This document shows, piece after piece, positions 63,934 through 64,000 of a DNA stretch of 64,000 nucleotides (the stretch's first letter is position 1; every line of letters starts with the position of its first letter). The position numbers and the translations under genes were made by a program. The notes beneath the pieces were generated by a model. The model ran no database searches, was not told the origin of the DNA, and saw nothing but the letters and a program-made list of their open reading frames with translations. The stretch is from Enchytraeus crypticus. Lineage: Eukaryota; Annelida; Clitellata; Enchytraeida; Enchytraeidae. The stretch is from contig CAJHZI010000189.1 in NCBI GenBank assembly GCA_905160935.1, positions 336,501 to 400,500 of the forward strand, in the 5' to 3' direction.

Positions 63934-64000
63934 CTGCCATAAAGTAATTAAAAAATTGTAAATTGAAATAGTCATAAGGAAATTTCAAATATTCAGTATT

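Noticed and set aside
1-64000. Retrovirus-, LTR- or Polinton-like remains
   Set aside because: Searched by eye for integrase, protease, capsid-like or long terminal repeat structure; none seen. The reverse transcriptase fragments all belong to non-LTR LINEs.

Overview
This window looks like an AT-rich nuclear genome segment of an invertebrate animal. The evidence is small coding exons with GT-AG splice sites in long AT-rich introns, several tRNA-derived SINE families, RTE-type LINEs, a Tc1/mariner derivative, a hAT element and many mini- and microsatellites. A marine lophotrochozoan would fit, but nothing seen here fixes the phylum. I saw no bacterial genes, CRISPR array, rRNA gene, credible functional tRNA gene, or retrovirus-, LTR- or Polinton-like element.

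Two host genes can be read, and they converge. Gene 1 (+ strand, coding exons 12498-30156) encodes a predicted type I membrane protein of about 645 residues: signal peptide, six six-cysteine modules each on its own exon, a 274-residue Thr/Pro-rich then Gly-rich mucin-like stalk, a transmembrane helix running into a Cys cluster, and a short Tyr/Gly-rich tail. Gene 2 (- strand, exons from 63933 down to 38356, open at both ends) is a chain of 24 exons, every one a multiple of three and bounded by phase-1 introns, each encoding one six-cysteine module (895 residues in total). The modules fall into two classes by the spacing of cysteines 4 and 5 (A: C-D-x-x-C; B: C-D-x-C). In transcript order they read AB AB AB AAB AAB, twice over. 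Modules m1-m6 are almost identical at the DNA level while their introns are not.

Layout: 1-12.4 kb is gene-poor and repeat-rich (SINEs, a decayed RTE LINE at 2953-5650, a 14-bp satellite, a palindromic mariner derivative at 9896-11048). 12.5-31.7 kb is gene 1, whose introns hold SINEs, LINE tails, TA tracts, a 7SL-like fragment and a satellite full of AP-1-like motifs. 31.7-38.3 kb has no recognised exon. 38.3-64 kb is gene 2, with RTE LINE fragments around exon m22, a hAT element with a perfect 8-bp target-site duplication between m17 and m18, and many retroposon tails.

Both genes use the same kind of single-exon, phase 1-1 cysteine module, so the locus is plausibly a small cluster of surface or secreted cysteine-repeat proteins: one a mucin-stalked receptor, the other a long, still-duplicating module chain. 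I do not recognise either as a named gene. A role in adhesion, recognition or an extracellular matrix is inference only.
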